DNA of 64,000 nt from Pseudomonas muyukensis (GCF_019139535.1 NZ_CP077073.1:815001-879000); one strand, 5' to 3'; counted from the stretch's first letter, positions 48,170 through 59,830 are shown. Numbers and translations: made by a program. The notes: a model not told the origin generated them from the sequence alone.

Positions 48170-49465
48170 ATGGACCTGATTCTGCTGGCCGTGCCGTTCT
48201 TCTTCGTGCTGATCGCGGTCGAGCTGATCGCCGACCGCATGCGCGGGCGGCACAACTACCAGCTCGCCGACTCGATCAACAGCCTCAGTACCGGCGCGCT
48301 GTCCACCAGCACCGGGCTGCTGACCAAAGGCGTGGGGTTGGTTACTTACGCCGTGGCCTGGGAGCACCTGGCCCTGTTGCGCTTGCCCGTCGATGCCTGG
48401 TGGACCTGGGTGTTCGCCTTCGTGCTCTACGACCTGTGCTACTACTGGCTGCACCGCCTCGGGCACGAGCGCAACGTGCTGTGGGCGGCGCACTCGGTGC
48501 ACCACCAGAGCGAGGAGTACAACCTCACCACCGCCCTGCGCCAGACCAGCAGCGGCTTCATCTTCTCGTGGATCTTCTACCTGCCGCTGGCGTTGCTGGG
48601 CGTGCCGCCGCTGGTGTTCATCACCGTGGCCTCGCTGAACCTGCTGTACCAGTTCTGGGTGCACACCCGGCACGTGCCCAAGCTGGGCTGGCTCGAGTGG
48701 ATGTTCATCACGCCGTCCAACCATCGCGTCCACCATGCGCAGAATCCTGTGTACTTGGATCGCAACTACGGTGGCGTGTTCATAATCTGGGATCGGCTGT
48801 TCGGCACCTTCCAGGAAGAAGACGAACGTGAACCGGTGATCTTCGGCGTGACCACGCCGCTGGCCAGCTGGAACCCTTTGTGGGCCAACCTGCAGTTCTA
48901 TGCCCAGCTGTGGCACGACGCCCGGCGTGCCGGCAGTTGGTGGGACAAGCTGCGTATCTGGTTCATGCCCACCGGCTGGCGCCCGGCGGACGTGGCGGCG
49001 GCTTATCCACAGGCCAAGCAGGACCTGGCAGGCTTTCGCAAGTTCGCCATCCCGCTGGGCGGCGCGCAGCAGCTGTACGTGACGGCGCAGTTCGCGGTCT
49101 ATGTGGCGTTGGGCAGTTACTTGATGGATTCGGCCGAGCGGCTGTCGCCCGCGGCCCTGGTACTGGGCTGGACGCTGATGGCGTTCGGCTTGTTCGTGCT
49201 GGGCGCGGCGCTGGAGGACCGGCCCTGGGCGCGGCGCCTGGAGTGGCTGCGGCTGCTGTCGAATGCGCCGGCCCTGTACCTGGCCGGCGTGCTGGGCTTA
49301 GCGCTGGTCGCGCCCCTGTCCTGGCTGTTGCTCCTGGGCTACAGCCTGCTCAGCCTCGGCGGCCTGGCTCTGTGCCGCCGCGCGACGCTCGGCGCGGCTG
49401 TTGCGAAAACGCCGGCGCAGCCACAGCAGCAGGCCCAGCACCAGCAGGCCGCCGAGCACCCATAG
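48170..49465 (+). CDS. Sterol desaturase/fatty-acid hydroxylase-like protein
   Basis: A 431-residue membrane protein of the ERG3 fatty acid hydroxylase superfamily. Diiron histidine boxes are H95xxxH99, H108xxH111H112 and H185xxH188H189, embedded between predicted TM helices. A C-terminal block of further TM helices and a Gln/Ala/Pro-rich tail follow. The substrate could be a lipid or ether lipid; the sequence does not decide. Its last 56 codons overlap the dedA-type gene on the other strand. Confidence 0.88.
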   Translation: MDLILLAVPFFFVLIAVELIADRMRGRHNYQLADSINSLSTGALSTSTGLLTKGVGLVTYAVAWEHLALLRLPVDAWWTWVFAFVLYDLCYYWLHRLGHERNVLWAAHSVHHQSEEYNLTTALRQTSSGFIFSWIFYLPLALLGVPPLVFITVASLNLLYQFWVHTRHVPKLGWLEWMFITPSNHRVHHAQNPVYLDRNYGGVFIIWDRLFGTFQEEDEREPVIFGVTTPLASWNPLWANLQFYAQLWHDARRAGSWWDKLRIWFMPTGWRPADVAAAYPQAKQDLAGFRKFAIPLGGAQQLYVTAQFAVYVALGSYLMDSAERLSPAALVLGWTLMAFGLFVLGAALEDRPWARRLEWLRLLSNAPALYLAGVLGLALVAPLSWLLLLGYSLLSLGGLALCRRATLGAAVAKTPAQPQQQAQHQQAAEHP

Positions 49466-49942
49466 CTCGTATTTCTTGATGCTGCCCAGCATGCCTTCGA
49501 GGATCGCGCCGAAGTGGTAGGCGGCCAGGCCCAGCGCCAACGCCCACACCGCGGCGCCGATGCCGTTGAGCAGCAGGTAGCGGCGTGGCGGGTAGCCGGA
49601 CAGGCCGATGGCCACCGGCATCACCGTGCGCAGGCCGTAGACGAAACGGAAGCTCAGCACCCAGATGTCCGGGTGGCGGCGGATGTGTTCCAGCGCGCGG
49701 TCGCCCATGGCCTGCCAGCGTGGCTTGCGGGCGAGGATCTTGCGCCCGTGGCGGCGGCCCATGAAGTACCACAGCTGGTCGCCGGCGTAGCTGCCACAGA
49801 AGGCCACCAGCACCACCAGCTTGATATCCATGTACTCGCGGAACGCAAGAAACCCCGCGAGCACCAGGATGGTCTCGCCTTCGAAGAACGTGCCGAGAAA
49901 AAGGGCAAAGTAGCCGAAATCGTTCAGGAATTGTTGAAGCAT
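49298..49942 (-). CDS. DedA-family membrane protein
   Basis: A 214-residue DedA/VTT protein. FFEGETILVLAGFLA and the 'FRFVYGLRTVMPVAIGLSGYP' motif with Arg are the family hallmarks; four or five TM helices are likely. DedA proteins flip undecaprenyl phosphate or phospholipids, or affect membrane potential. The C-terminal Gln/Ala/Glu tail (about 45 residues) lies in the overlap with the hydroxylase gene. ATG 49942 is the sensible start; upstream codons are not conserved-looking. Confidence 0.9.
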   Translation of the reverse strand: MLQQFLNDFGYFALFLGTFFEGETILVLAGFLAFREYMDIKLVVLVAFCGSYAGDQLWYFMGRRHGRKILARKPRWQAMGDRALEHIRRHPDIWVLSFRFVYGLRTVMPVAIGLSGYPPRRYLLLNGIGAAVWALALGLAAYHFGAILEGMLGSIKKYELWVLGGLLVLGLLLWLRRRFRNSRAERRAAAQSQAAEAEQAVAQEQQPGQGRDQR

Positions 49943-50024
49943 TTTCTGGCGTGCTGGCGAAATGAACGCGCAGCCTACCCCTTCGGGCGCCTTGGGGAAA
50001 GTGTCCAAATGTGTCTCGACGTGA

Positions 50025-51161
<1,137 letters not shown>

Positions 51162-51181
51162 CGCCTTCCCAGGAACGTCAG

Positions 51182-53419
51182 ATGAATAACGAAGTGCTCA
51201 CCCCTGTCGCGATCAAGGATGCCCAGGCCGTGCCCGAAGAAATGGTGCAGACCCCGCCGGACCTGCCGGTCGCCGCTCAGCCGGAGGCCGTGGCCGAAGC
51301 CGCGCCCCCCGCGCCGACGCCAGCCCCGGCGATCGCCGTGCCGAGCCTGGACGACAGCAGCCTGTACATTCATCGCGAGCTCTCGCAGCTGCAGTTCAAC
51401 ATCCGCGTGCTGGAACAGGCGCTGGACGAGTCCTACCCGCTGCTCGAGCGCTTGAAGTTCCTGCTGATCTTCTCCAGCAACCTCGACGAGTTCTTCGAAA
51501 TCCGCGTGGCGGGCCTGAAGAAACAGATCAACTTCGCCCGCGAACAGGCCGGCGCCGATGGCTTGCAGCCGCACCAGGCATTGGCGCGGATCAGCGAGCT
51601 GGTGCACCTGGAAGTGGATCGCCAGTATGCGATCCTCAACGACGTGCTGCTGCCGGAGCTGGAGAAGCACGCCATTCGCTTCATCCGTCGCCGCTACTGG
51701 ACGCCCAAGCTCAAGACCTGGGTGCGGCGCTTCTTCCGTGACGAGATCGCGCCGATCATCACCCCGATCGGCCTCGACCCGACCCACCCGTTCCCGCTGC
51801 TGGTGAACAAGAGCCTCAACTTCATCGTCGAGCTCGAGGGTGTCGACGCCTTCGGCCGCGACTCGGGCCTGGCGATCATCCCGGCGCCGCGCCTGCTGCC
51901 GCGGGTGATTCGCGTACCGGAAGAGGTCGGCGGCCCCGGCGACAACTATGTGTTCCTGTCGTCGATGATCCACGCCCACGCCGACGACCTGTTCCAGGGC
52001 ATGAAGGTCAAGGGTTGCTACCAGTTCCGCCTGACCCGCAACGCCGACCTGGCGCTGGATTCCGAGGAGGTCGACGACCTCGCCCGGGCCCTGCGCGGCG
52101 AGCTGTTCTCCCGTCGCTACGGCGATGCGGTGCGCCTGGAGGTGGCCGATACCTGCCCGAAACACCTGTCGGACTACCTGCTCAAGCAGTTCAGCCTGAG
52201 CGAGAGCGAGCTGTACCAGGTCAATGGTCCGGTCAACCTGACTCGCCTGTTCAGCATCACCGGGCTCGACAGCCACCCGGAGCTGCAGTACACGCCGTTC
52301 ACCCCGGCGATCCCCAAGCTGCTGCAGAACGCCGACAACATCTTCAGCGTCATCGGCAAGCAGGACATCCTGCTGATGCACCCGTTCGAGTCCTTCACCC
52401 CGGTGATCGACCTGCTGCGCCAGGCTGCCAAGGACCCGCACGTGCTCGCCGTGCGCCAGACCCTGTACCGCTCCGGGGCCAACTCGGAGATCGTCGACGC
52501 CCTGGTGGACGCGGCGCGTAACGGCAAGGAGGTCACCGCGGTGATCGAACTGCGCGCGCGCTTCGACGAAGAGTCCAACCTGCAGATGGCCAGCCGCCTG
52601 CAGGCCGCCGGCGCGGTGGTGATCTACGGCGTGGTCGGTTTCAAGACCCACGCCAAGATGATGCTGATCCTGCGCCGCGAGCAGGGCGAAATCGTCCGTT
52701 ACGCGCACCTGGGTACCGGCAACTACCACGCTGGCAACGCCCGCCTGTACACCGACTACAGCCTGCTGACCTCCGACGACGCCCTCACCGAGGACGTCGG
52801 CAAGCTGTTCAGCCAGCTGATCGGCATGGGCAAGACCCTGCGCATGAAAAAGCTCCTGCACGCCCCCTTCACCCTGAAGAAGGGCATGCTCGACATGATC
52901 GCCCGGGAGACCCAGTTCGCCCTGGAGGGCAAGCCGGCGCACATCATCGCCAAGTTCAACTCGCTGACCGACGCCAAGATCATCAAGGCGCTGTACAAGG
53001 CCAGCCAGTCGGGCGTGCGCATCGACCTGGTGGTGCGTGGCATGTGCTGCCTGCGTCCGGGCATCCCGGGGGTGTCGCACAACATCCATGTGCGCTCGAT
53101 CATCGGTCGCTTCCTCGAGCACACCCGGGTGTTCTACTTCCTCAATGGCGGCGAGGAGCAGATCTACCTGTCCAGCGCCGACTGGATGGAGCGCAACCTC
53201 GACAAGCGCGTGGAGACCTGCTTCCCGGTGGAGGGCAAGAAGTTGCTGCTACGGGTGAAGAAGGAGCTGGAGGGGTACCTCACCGACAACACCCAGGCCT
53301 GGAGCCTGCAGCCGGACGGGCGCTACGTGCGCAGCACGCCGACCGGCAACCAGAACCCGCGCAGCGCCCAGGCGACGCTGCTGGAGCGGCTGAGCAACCC
53401 GGTGTTGAACGTACGCTAG
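51182..53419 (+). CDS. ppk: Polyphosphate kinase 1
   Basis: A 745-residue enzyme that forms polyphosphate from ATP. The core starts at [13 protein letters not shown] (about residue 60) and is preceded by a Pro/Ala-rich extension of about 58 residues. The autophosphorylated His lies in [10 protein letters not shown] (about His490), and the second PLD-like half contains [10 protein letters not shown]. It follows hemB and is convergent with ppx across a REP pair, unlike the E. coli ppk-ppx operon. Confidence 0.96.
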   Translation: MNNEVLTPVAIKDAQAVPEEMVQTPPDLPVAAQPEAVAEAAPPAPTPAPAIAVPSLDDSSLYIHRELSQLQFNIRVLEQALDESYPLLERLKFLLIFSSNLDEFFEIRVAGLKKQINFAREQAGADGLQPHQALARISELVHLEVDRQYAILNDVLLPELEKHAIRFIRRRYWTPKLKTWVRRFFRDEIAPIITPIGLDPTHPFPLLVNKSLNFIVELEGVDAFGRDSGLAIIPAPRLLPRVIRVPEEVGGPGDNYVFLSSMIHAHADDLFQGMKVKGCYQFRLTRNADLALDSEEVDDLARALRGELFSRRYGDAVRLEVADTCPKHLSDYLLKQFSLSESELYQVNGPVNLTRLFSITGLDSHPELQYTPFTPAIPKLLQNADNIFSVIGKQDILLMHPFESFTPVIDLLRQAAKDPHVLAVRQTLYRSGANSEIVDALVDAARNGKEVTAVIELRARFDEESNLQMASRLQAAGAVVIYGVVGFKTHAKMMLILRREQGEIVRYAHLGTGNYHAGNARLYTDYSLLTSDDALTEDVGKLFSQLIGMGKTLRMKKLLHAPFTLKKGMLDMIARETQFALEGKPAHIIAKFNSLTDAKIIKALYKASQSGVRIDLVVRGMCCLRPGIPGVSHNIHVRSIIGRFLEHTRVFYFLNGGEEQIYLSSADWMERNLDKRVETCFPVEGKKLLLRVKKELEGYLTDNTQAWSLQPDGRYVRSTPTGNQNPRSAQATLLERLSNPVLNVR

Positions 53420-53426
53420 ATGGCTT

Positions 53427-53553
53427 GCTGGGGCCGCTTTGCGGCCCTTTCCGACCGGTCCGGCGCCTCGGCAAGGCCGCTCCTACAGGCGATCGCGATC
53501 TTCTGTAGGAGCGGCCTTGTGTCGCGAAAGGGGCGCAAAGCGCCCCCCTGGGC
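53427..53553. repeat. REP element pair between ppk and ppx
   Basis: GGGGCCGCTTTGCGGCCC plus TCGGCAAGGCCGCTCCTACAG (53469-53489), then TGTAGGAGCGGCCTTGTGTCGCGAAAGG at 53503 in the opposite orientation. The pair fills the whole gap between the convergent stops and may serve as a bidirectional 3' end. Confidence 0.78.
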
Positions 53554-53556
53554 CCG

Positions 53557-55059
53557 TCAGCGCACGCTAAGCACGAAATTGACCCGCGCCAGCCATTCCG
53601 CCTCGTTGGCGAAGTCGGCCTGGGTCAACTGGTTCTGTTCCAGCCAGCCCTCGGGGAAGACCACTTCCAGGCTGTTGTCGCCGGCCTGCAACACCACCTT
53701 GGGCATCTGCTGGGTGCCGCGGATATGGTGGAACAGGATGGCGAAGCGCAGCAGCACGCACAGGCGGATCAGCTTGATGCCTTCGTCGCCGAACTCGGCG
53801 AACTTGTCCTTGGGGATGTTGCGGCGGTGGCCGCGCACCAGCAGGGCCATCATCTGCTGGTCCTCGCGGGAGAACCCGGAGAGGTCGGAGTGTTCGATCA
53901 GGTAGGCGCCGTGCTTGTGATAGTGATAGTGGGCGATGTCCAGCCCGACTTCGTGCACTTTCGCCGCCCAGCCCAGTAGATCGCGCCAGTTGCCGTTTTC
54001 CAGGTCCCAGGCCTGGGCCACCTGGTCGAAGGCGTGCAGGGCCTTGCGCTCGACCCGTGCTGCCTGGCCCTGGTCGACGTGATAGCGCTCCATCAGCGAG
54101 TTCAGGGTGCGTTCACGCACGTCTTCATGGTGGTGGCGGCCCAGCAGGTCGAACAGCACGCCTTCGCGCAGGGCGCCGTCGCAGTGGTCCATGCGGGTCA
54201 GCTCCAGGGCATCGAAGATCGCCTCGAGGATCGCCAGGCCCGCCGGGAAGATGGTGCGTCGGTCAGGCTTGACCCCTTCGAAGTCGATCTTGTCGGTTTC
54301 GCCGAGCTTGAACAGCTTGCGCTTGAGCGCCGCCAAGCCTTCGGCGTTGACCTCGCCGCTGCCCTGGCCCATGGCCTTGATCGCCGCGGCGACGGCACGG
54401 ATGGACCCGGACGAGCCGATGGCCTCGTCCCAGGTCAGGCGGTGCAGGGCGTTCTCGATGCTCATCAGCTCCAGGCGCGCGGCGGTGTAGGCCTGGGCGT
54501 AGCGCGCCGGGGTGATCTTGCCGTCGCGGAAGTAGCGCTGGGTGAAGCTCACGCAGCCCATCTGCAGGCTTTCGCGCAGCAGCGGCTCGAAGCGCTGGCC
54601 GATGATGAACTCGGTGCTGCCGCCGCCGATGTCGGCGACCAGGCGCTTGCCAGGGGTGTCGGCCAGGGTGTGCGAGACCCCCAGGTAGATCAGGCGCGCC
54701 TCTTCACGGCCGGAGATGACCTCCACCGGGTGGCCGAGGATGGCCTCGGCGCGCTGGATGAATTCGTTGCGGTTGCGCGCTTCGCGCAGGGCGTTGGTGC
54801 CGACGATGCGCACCGAGCCGGCCGGCATGCCGTTGATCAGCTGGGCGAAGCGCTTGAGGCACTCGAGCCCGCGCTGCATGGCCTCTTCGCTGAGCCGGCG
54901 CTCATCGTCGATACCGGCGGCCAGCTGCACTTTTTCCCCGAGCCTCTCGAGAATGCGGATTTCCGTGTGATGGGCCTTGGCCACGACCATGTGGAAACTG
55001 TTGGAGCCAAGGTCGATGGCGGCGATCAGGGACAGGTTCTTCGCGGTGGTTTGCGGCAT
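53557..55059 (-). CDS. ppx: Exopolyphosphatase
   Basis: A 500-residue Ppx/GppA phosphatase. An ASKHA fold is shown by [15 protein letters not shown] (about 13-27) and [12 protein letters not shown], the phosphate-binding loops. A C-terminal HD-like helical domain ([15 protein letters not shown]) follows. It hydrolyses polyphosphate from its ends. ATG 55059 is chosen because the following sequence matches the family start. Divergent from trxA. Confidence 0.95.
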   Translation of the reverse strand: MPQTTAKNLSLIAAIDLGSNSFHMVVAKAHHTEIRILERLGEKVQLAAGIDDERRLSEEAMQRGLECLKRFAQLINGMPAGSVRIVGTNALREARNRNEFIQRAEAILGHPVEVISGREEARLIYLGVSHTLADTPGKRLVADIGGGSTEFIIGQRFEPLLRESLQMGCVSFTQRYFRDGKITPARYAQAYTAARLELMSIENALHRLTWDEAIGSSGSIRAVAAAIKAMGQGSGEVNAEGLAALKRKLFKLGETDKIDFEGVKPDRRTIFPAGLAILEAIFDALELTRMDHCDGALREGVLFDLLGRHHHEDVRERTLNSLMERYHVDQGQAARVERKALHAFDQVAQAWDLENGNWRDLLGWAAKVHEVGLDIAHYHYHKHGAYLIEHSDLSGFSREDQQMMALLVRGHRRNIPKDKFAEFGDEGIKLIRLCVLLRFAILFHHIRGTQQMPKVVLQAGDNSLEVVFPEGWLEQNQLTQADFANEAEWLARVNFVLSVR

Positions 55060-55150
55060 GATCTGCAAGTTCTCGGTCGTTAACCCGGCAATCGTGCCAC
55101 GATCATCGGCATACGCCAACGAGCGGCACTGCAAGGCTTGATGCATGGCA

Positions 55151-55168
55151 ATGTCATAGCAATGTTAT
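55151..55168 (-). promoter_or_regulatory. Candidate Pho box upstream of ppx
   Basis: ATGTCAT at 55151-55157 and ATGTTAT at 55162-55168 are direct repeats spaced 11 bp apart, as in the CTGTCAT-N4-CTGTCAT consensus for PhoB; they match 6 and 5 of 7 positions. The site lies about 100 bp upstream of ppx and 130 bp upstream of trxA. Regulation of ppx by PhoB is plausible, not shown. Confidence 0.4.
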
Positions 55169-55301
55169 GACCGTGGCATGACGGTTTCGATTCGTGGCGT
55201 CTTGCACAACTATAGATACACTCAATCGTCTGTGGCTTCCTGTAGGACGAGGGTGCGGCTATGATGGGCAACGTTTTTTTGCTTACGACCTGGAGATATC
55301 C

Positions 55302-55631
55302 ATGAGCAGCGATCTTATCAAACATGTCACCGACGCCAGCTTCGAAGCCGACGTACTCAAGGCTGAAGGCGCGGTGCTGGTCGACTACTGGGCTGAATGG
55401 TGCGGCCCATGCAAGATGATCGCGCCGGTACTGGACGACATCGCCTCTGAGTATGCAGGCAAGGTGACCATCGCCAAGCTGAACATCGACGAAAACGCCG
55501 AAACCCCGGCCAAGCACGGCGTGCGTGGCATCCCGACGCTGATGCTGTTCAAGAACGGCAACGTCGAGGCGACCAAGGTCGGCGCGCTGTCCAAATCGCA
55601 GCTCAAGGCGTTCCTCGACGCCAGCCTGTGA
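55302..55631 (+). CDS. trxA: Thioredoxin 1
   Basis: A 109-residue thioredoxin with active site WCGPC (33-37), the buried Asp (VDYWAE) and cis-Pro (IPTLMLF). Reduces disulfides in cytosolic proteins. GGAG lies 7 nt before the ATG. An intrinsic terminator follows. Confidence 0.97.
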   Translation: MSSDLIKHVTDASFEADVLKAEGAVLVDYWAEWCGPCKMIAPVLDDIASEYAGKVTIAKLNIDENAETPAKHGVRGIPTLMLFKNGNVEATKVGALSKSQLKAFLDASL

Positions 55632-55638
55632 TGTGAAC

Positions 55639-55666
55639 AAGCCCCGCAAATGCGGGGCTTTTCTTT
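55639..55666 (+). terminator. Intrinsic terminator of trxA
   Basis: GCCCCGC/GCGGGGC with an AAAT loop (55641-55658), followed by TTTTCTTT. A clean Rho-independent terminator directly after trxA. Confidence 0.88.
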
Positions 55667-55887
55667 ACCTGTCGTAGGCAAATTCCTTGTTGTGCGGCGC
55701 GCCGCGGGCTCAGGCCTATCCAGGCGGATAGCCCCGGAAATCAGTGGGCAAAACCACTAGACGTCGAAAAAAGCAAGTGTTACATTCGGCCTCGCACTGC
55801 TTCTCCAGTGCCCTCTGCACGCCGTCGCCGAAGCATCCCTAATTCGAATCAGTACGCGATCCTGTCGCCATCTAGCGGCGCGGCCTC

Positions 55888-55913
55888 ATTAAGCCACATG
55901 CTTAATTTTTCCC
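55888..55913 (+). promoter_or_regulatory. Terminator-like hairpin in the rho leader
   Basis: Perfect 7-bp arms ATTAAGC and GCTTAAT (55888-55906) with a CACAT loop, followed by TTTTCCC, lie 29 bp before the rho start. This could attenuate rho expression. The stem is AT-rich and its strength is uncertain. The preceding 55667-55887 holds no gene. Confidence 0.45.
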
Positions 55914-55941
55914 TTCCTTACATGATTACGTCACTCCCCTT

Positions 55942-57201
55942 ATGAACCTGACAGAACTCAAGCAAAAGCCGATTACCGATCTTTTGGAAATGGCCGAACA
56001 GATGGGCATCGAAAACATGGCCCGTTCGCGCAAACAGGACGTGATTTTCGCCCTGCTGAAAAAGCACGCGAAAAGCGGCGAAGAGATCTCGGGTGACGGC
56101 GTGCTGGAGATTCTCCAGGATGGTTTCGGTTTCCTGCGTTCGGCGGATGCCTCGTACCTGGCCGGCCCTGACGACATCTACGTTTCGCCCAGCCAGATCC
56201 GCCGTTTCAACCTGCGCACCGGCGACACCATCGTCGGCAAGATCCGCCCACCGAAAGAAGGCGAGCGTTACTTCGCGCTGCTGAAGGTCGACACCATCAA
56301 CTTCGACCGTCCGGAAAACGCCAAGAACAAGATCCTGTTCGAAAACCTGACGCCGCTGTTCCCCAACAAGCGCCTGAAGATGGAAGCGGGCAACGGTTCC
56401 ACCGAGGACCTCACCGGTCGAGTCATCGACCTCTGCGCCCCCATCGGCAAGGGCCAGCGTGGCCTGATCGTCGCACCGCCCAAGGCCGGTAAGACCATCA
56501 TGCTGCAGAACATCGCGGCCAACATCACCCGTAACAACCCCGAGTGCCACCTGATCGTCCTGCTGATCGACGAGCGCCCGGAAGAAGTGACCGAGATGCA
56601 GCGCACCGTGCGCGGCGAAGTGGTCGCCTCGACCTTCGACGAGCCGCCGACCCGCCACGTGCAGGTTGCCGAAATGGTCATCGAGAAGGCCAAGCGCCTG
56701 GTCGAGCACAAGAAGGACGTGGTCATCCTGCTCGACTCCATCACCCGTCTGGCGCGCGCCTACAACACCGTGATCCCGAGCTCCGGCAAGGTCCTGACCG
56801 GTGGTGTCGACGCCCACGCCCTGGAAAAGCCCAAGCGCTTCTTCGGTGCCGCCCGTAACATCGAGGAAGGCGGTTCGCTGACCATCATCGCCACCGCGCT
56901 GGTGGAAACCGGCTCGAAGATGGACGAAGTGATCTACGAAGAGTTCAAGGGTACCGGCAACATGGAGCTGCCGCTGGACCGCCGCATCGCCGAGAAGCGC
57001 GTGTTCCCGGCCATCAACATCAACAAGTCCGGTACTCGCCGCGAAGAGCTGCTGACCGCCGACGACGAACTGCAGCGCATGTGGATCCTGCGCAAGCTGC
57101 TGCACCCGATGGACGAGATCGCCGCCATCGAGTTCCTGGTCGACAAGCTCAAGCAGACCAAGACCAACGACGAGTTCTTCCTGTCGATGAAGCGCAAGTA
57201 A
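55942..57201 (+). CDS. rho: Transcription termination factor Rho
   Basis: A 419-residue hexameric RNA helicase. An N-terminal helical part ([19 protein letters not shown]) precedes the cold-shock-like primary RNA site (GFGFLRS), Walker A APPKAGKT (about 178-185), Walker B VVILLDS, and the Q/R-loop region [20 protein letters not shown]. It aligns with E. coli Rho from residue 1. The bases before the ATG (CACTCCCCTT) contain no Shine-Dalgarno sequence, which is unusual for such a gene. REP elements follow. Confidence 0.97.
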   Translation: MNLTELKQKPITDLLEMAEQMGIENMARSRKQDVIFALLKKHAKSGEEISGDGVLEILQDGFGFLRSADASYLAGPDDIYVSPSQIRRFNLRTGDTIVGKIRPPKEGERYFALLKVDTINFDRPENAKNKILFENLTPLFPNKRLKMEAGNGSTEDLTGRVIDLCAPIGKGQRGLIVAPPKAGKTIMLQNIAANITRNNPECHLIVLLIDERPEEVTEMQRTVRGEVVASTFDEPPTRHVQVAEMVIEKAKRLVEHKKDVVILLDSITRLARAYNTVIPSSGKVLTGGVDAHALEKPKRFFGAARNIEEGGSLTIIATALVETGSKMDEVIYEEFKGTGNMELPLDRRIAEKRVFPAININKSGTRREELLTADDELQRMWILRKLLHPMDEIAAIEFLVDKLKQTKTNDEFFLSMKRK

Positions 57202-57222
57202 GCTTCCCGACCAGGCATTGAA

Positions 57223-57316
57223 TGGGGCTGCTTTGCAGCCCATCGCCGGCAAGCCGGCTCCTACACGAACCCTGTAGGAGCCGGCTTGCCGGCGATGGGA
57301 CGCGAAGCGGCCCCTT
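57223..57316. repeat. REP element pair between rho and ubiD
   Basis: CATCGCCGGCAAGCCGGCTCCTAC and its inverted copy GTAGGAGCCGGCTTGCCGGCGATGG form a long inverted repeat around CACGAACCCT, with GGGGC(C/T)GCTTTGC-type flanks. A REP subtype (CCGGC core) different from the 'GGAGCGGCCTT' units elsewhere. Confidence 0.8.
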
Positions 57317-57395
57317 TTCATTTTTGCCCCAACGCACGGCCGAACGGCGCTACACTCTGCCACCCGACCGACACGCCCCCACACGAGGCTCTTGC

Positions 57396-58862
57396 ATGCA
57401 GTATCGCGACTTGCGCGACTTCATCCGTGGCCTGGAACAGCGCGGTGAACTCAAGCGCATCCAGGTTCCCATCTCCCCTGTACTGGAAATGACCGAAGTC
57501 TGCGACCGCACCCTGCGCGCCAAGGGCCCGGCCTTGCTGTTCGAAAAGCCCACCGGCTTCGACATCCCGGTACTGGGCAACCTGTTCGGCACCCCCGAAC
57601 GCGTGGCCATGGGCATGGGCGCCGAGTCCACCGCCGAGCTGCGCGAAATCGGCAAGCTGCTGGCGTTCCTCAAGGAACCCGAGCCGCCGAAGGGCCTCAA
57701 GGATGCCTGGTCGAAGCTGCCGATCTTCAAGAAGGTCGTGTCGATGGCGCCCAAGGTGGTCAAGGATGCCGTGTGCCAGGAAGTGGTGGTCGAGGGCGAC
57801 GACGTCGACCTTGGCCAGTTGCCGATCCAGCACTGCTGGCCGGGCGACGTGGCGCCGCTGATTACCTGGGGCCTGACCGTGACCCGCGGGCCGAACAAGG
57901 AGCGCCAGAACCTCGGCATCTACCGCCAGCAGGTGATCGGCCGCAACAAGGTGATCATGCGCTGGCTGAGCCACCGGGGCGGCGCGCTGGACTACCGCGA
58001 GTGGTGCGAAAAGCACCCTGGGCAACCCTTCCCGGTGGCCGTGGCCCTGGGCGCCGACCCTGCGACCATCCTCGGCGCCGTGACCCCGGTGCCGGACACC
58101 CTGTCCGAATACGCCTTTGCCGGCCTGCTGCGGGGCAACCGCACGGAGTTGGTCAAGTGCCGCGGCAGCGACCTGCAGGTGCCAGCCACCGCCGAGATCA
58201 TCCTCGAGGGGGTGATCCACCCCGGCGAAATGGCCCCGGAAGGGCCATACGGCGACCATACCGGCTACTACAACGAAGTGGACAGCTTCCCGGTGTTCAC
58301 CGTCGAGCGCATCACCCACCGGCACAAGCCGATCTACCACAGCACCTACACCGGCCGGCCGCCGGATGAGCCGGCGATCCTCGGCGTGGCGCTGAACGAA
58401 GTGTTCGTGCCGATCCTGCAGAAGCAGTTCCCCGAAATCACCGACTTCTACCTGCCGCCGGAAGGCTGCTCGTACCGCATGGCGGTGGTGACCATGAAGA
58501 AGCAGTACCCGGGCCACGCCAAGCGCGTGATGTTGGGTGTTTGGTCGTTCCTGCGACAGTTCATGTACACCAAGTTCGTTATCGTAACCGACGACGATAT
58601 CAACGCCCGCGACTGGAACGATGTGATCTGGGCCATCACCACGCGCATGGACCCCAAGCGTGATACGGTGATGATCGACAACACCCCGATCGACTACCTC
58701 GACTTTGCGTCGCCGGTATCGGGGCTGGGGTCGAAGATGGGCCTGGATGCCACCCACAAGTGGCCGGGCGAGACTACACGCGAATGGGGTCGGGTCATCG
58801 TCAAGGACGAGGCCGTCACCCGCCGTATCGATGAGTTGTGGGACCAGTTGGGAATAGATTGA
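57396..58862 (+). CDS. ubiD: UbiD, 3-octaprenyl-4-hydroxybenzoate decarboxylase
   Basis: A 488-residue prenylated-FMN-dependent decarboxylase of ubiquinone synthesis. Conserved segments include [26 protein letters not shown] and the metal/substrate motif [21 protein letters not shown] 57396 matches the family start ([10 protein letters not shown]). The stop overlaps the next start as TGATG, so the following reductase is translationally coupled. UbiX, which makes the cofactor, is not in this window. Confidence 0.95.
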   Translation: MQYRDLRDFIRGLEQRGELKRIQVPISPVLEMTEVCDRTLRAKGPALLFEKPTGFDIPVLGNLFGTPERVAMGMGAESTAELREIGKLLAFLKEPEPPKGLKDAWSKLPIFKKVVSMAPKVVKDAVCQEVVVEGDDVDLGQLPIQHCWPGDVAPLITWGLTVTRGPNKERQNLGIYRQQVIGRNKVIMRWLSHRGGALDYREWCEKHPGQPFPVAVALGADPATILGAVTPVPDTLSEYAFAGLLRGNRTELVKCRGSDLQVPATAEIILEGVIHPGEMAPEGPYGDHTGYYNEVDSFPVFTVERITHRHKPIYHSTYTGRPPDEPAILGVALNEVFVPILQKQFPEITDFYLPPEGCSYRMAVVTMKKQYPGHAKRVMLGVWSFLRQFMYTKFVIVTDDDINARDWNDVIWAITTRMDPKRDTVMIDNTPIDYLDFASPVSGLGSKMGLDATHKWPGETTREWGRVIVKDEAVTRRIDELWDQLGID

Positions 58863-59830
58863 TGCAGGTAACCTTGCAGCCTTCCGGGGCGGTACTGGCG
58901 GTCGAACCGGGTGAAAGGATTCTGGATGCCGCGCGGCGCCTGGGCTACGACTGCCCGAACAGCTGCCGCAACGGTAACTGCCATGTGTGTGCCGCGCTGC
59001 TGGTCGAAGGCCGTGTGCGCCAGGAAGGCCAGGTCCGCGACCACGGTGAGCTGTTCACCTGCATCGCCGAGCCGCTGGAGGACTGCGTGTTGCTGTGGGA
59101 TGGTGTGCTGGCCCTGGGCGAGCTGCCGGTGCGCAAGCTGGCCTGTACCCTGAGCGAGTGCCGCGAGGTCGGTGGCGACGTCTGGCGCGTGCGCCTGCGC
59201 GCGCCGGCCGGCAAGGTGCCGCGCTATCACGCCGGGCAGTACCTGATGATCGAGCGCGAGGGCATGGACAAGGCAGCGTTCTCCCTGGCCTCGGCGCCCC
59301 ATGGCGGGCGCGACCTCGAGCTGCATGTGCTGGCCCGCGAAAGCAGCGCGGTGCAGTTGATCGAGCAGTTGCAGCGCACCGGCATCGCCCGGGTCGAGCT
59401 GCCATTTGGCGACGCCCACCTGGCCGAGCTGCCCGATGGCCCGTTGGTGCTGATTGCCGCGGGCACCGGCATGGGCCAGATGCACAGCCTGGTCGAGCAC
59501 TGCCGGGCCAAGGGCTTCAAGCACCCGGTGCACCTGTACTGGGGCGTGCGCCGGCCCGAGGATTTCTACCAGATCGAGCACTGGGACGAGTGGGAGCGCC
59601 TGCCGAACCTGTTCCTGCACAAGGTGGTCAGCGACCTGTGCGGTTGGGAAGGGCGTTGCGGCCTGTTGCACGAAGCGGTGTGCGAGGACATTGCCGACCT
59701 CAACCAGGTGCATGTCTACGCCAGCGGCTCGCCGAACATGGTCTATGCCACCCTCGATGCCCTGGTCGAGGCGGGTATGGATGCCCATCGCATGCGCGCC
59801 GACGTATTCGCTTACGCGCCGCGGGGTTGA
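58862..59830 (+). CDS. 2Fe-2S ferredoxin / FAD-NAD reductase fusion
   Basis: A 322-residue oxidoreductase. An N-terminal plant-type 2Fe-2S domain has CRNGNCHVC (Cx4Cx2C, about residues 36-44) and a fourth Cys in FTCIAE (about 66). An FAD domain (YHAGQYL, then FSLASAP) and an NAD domain (LVLIAAGTGMGQMHSL) follow. It resembles CDP-6-deoxyglucoseen-type reductases (AscD), phenol hydroxylase reductases and Fre-like flavin reductases. TGATG coupling with ubiD suggests a shared role, such as electron supply, but the partner is not evident. Confidence 0.88.
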   Translation: MQVTLQPSGAVLAVEPGERILDAARRLGYDCPNSCRNGNCHVCAALLVEGRVRQEGQVRDHGELFTCIAEPLEDCVLLWDGVLALGELPVRKLACTLSECREVGGDVWRVRLRAPAGKVPRYHAGQYLMIEREGMDKAAFSLASAPHGGRDLELHVLARESSAVQLIEQLQRTGIARVELPFGDAHLAELPDGPLVLIAAGTGMGQMHSLVEHCRAKGFKHPVHLYWGVRRPEDFYQIEHWDEWERLPNLFLHKVVSDLCGWEGRCGLLHEAVCEDIADLNQVHVYASGSPNMVYATLDALVEAGMDAHRMRADVFAYAPRG

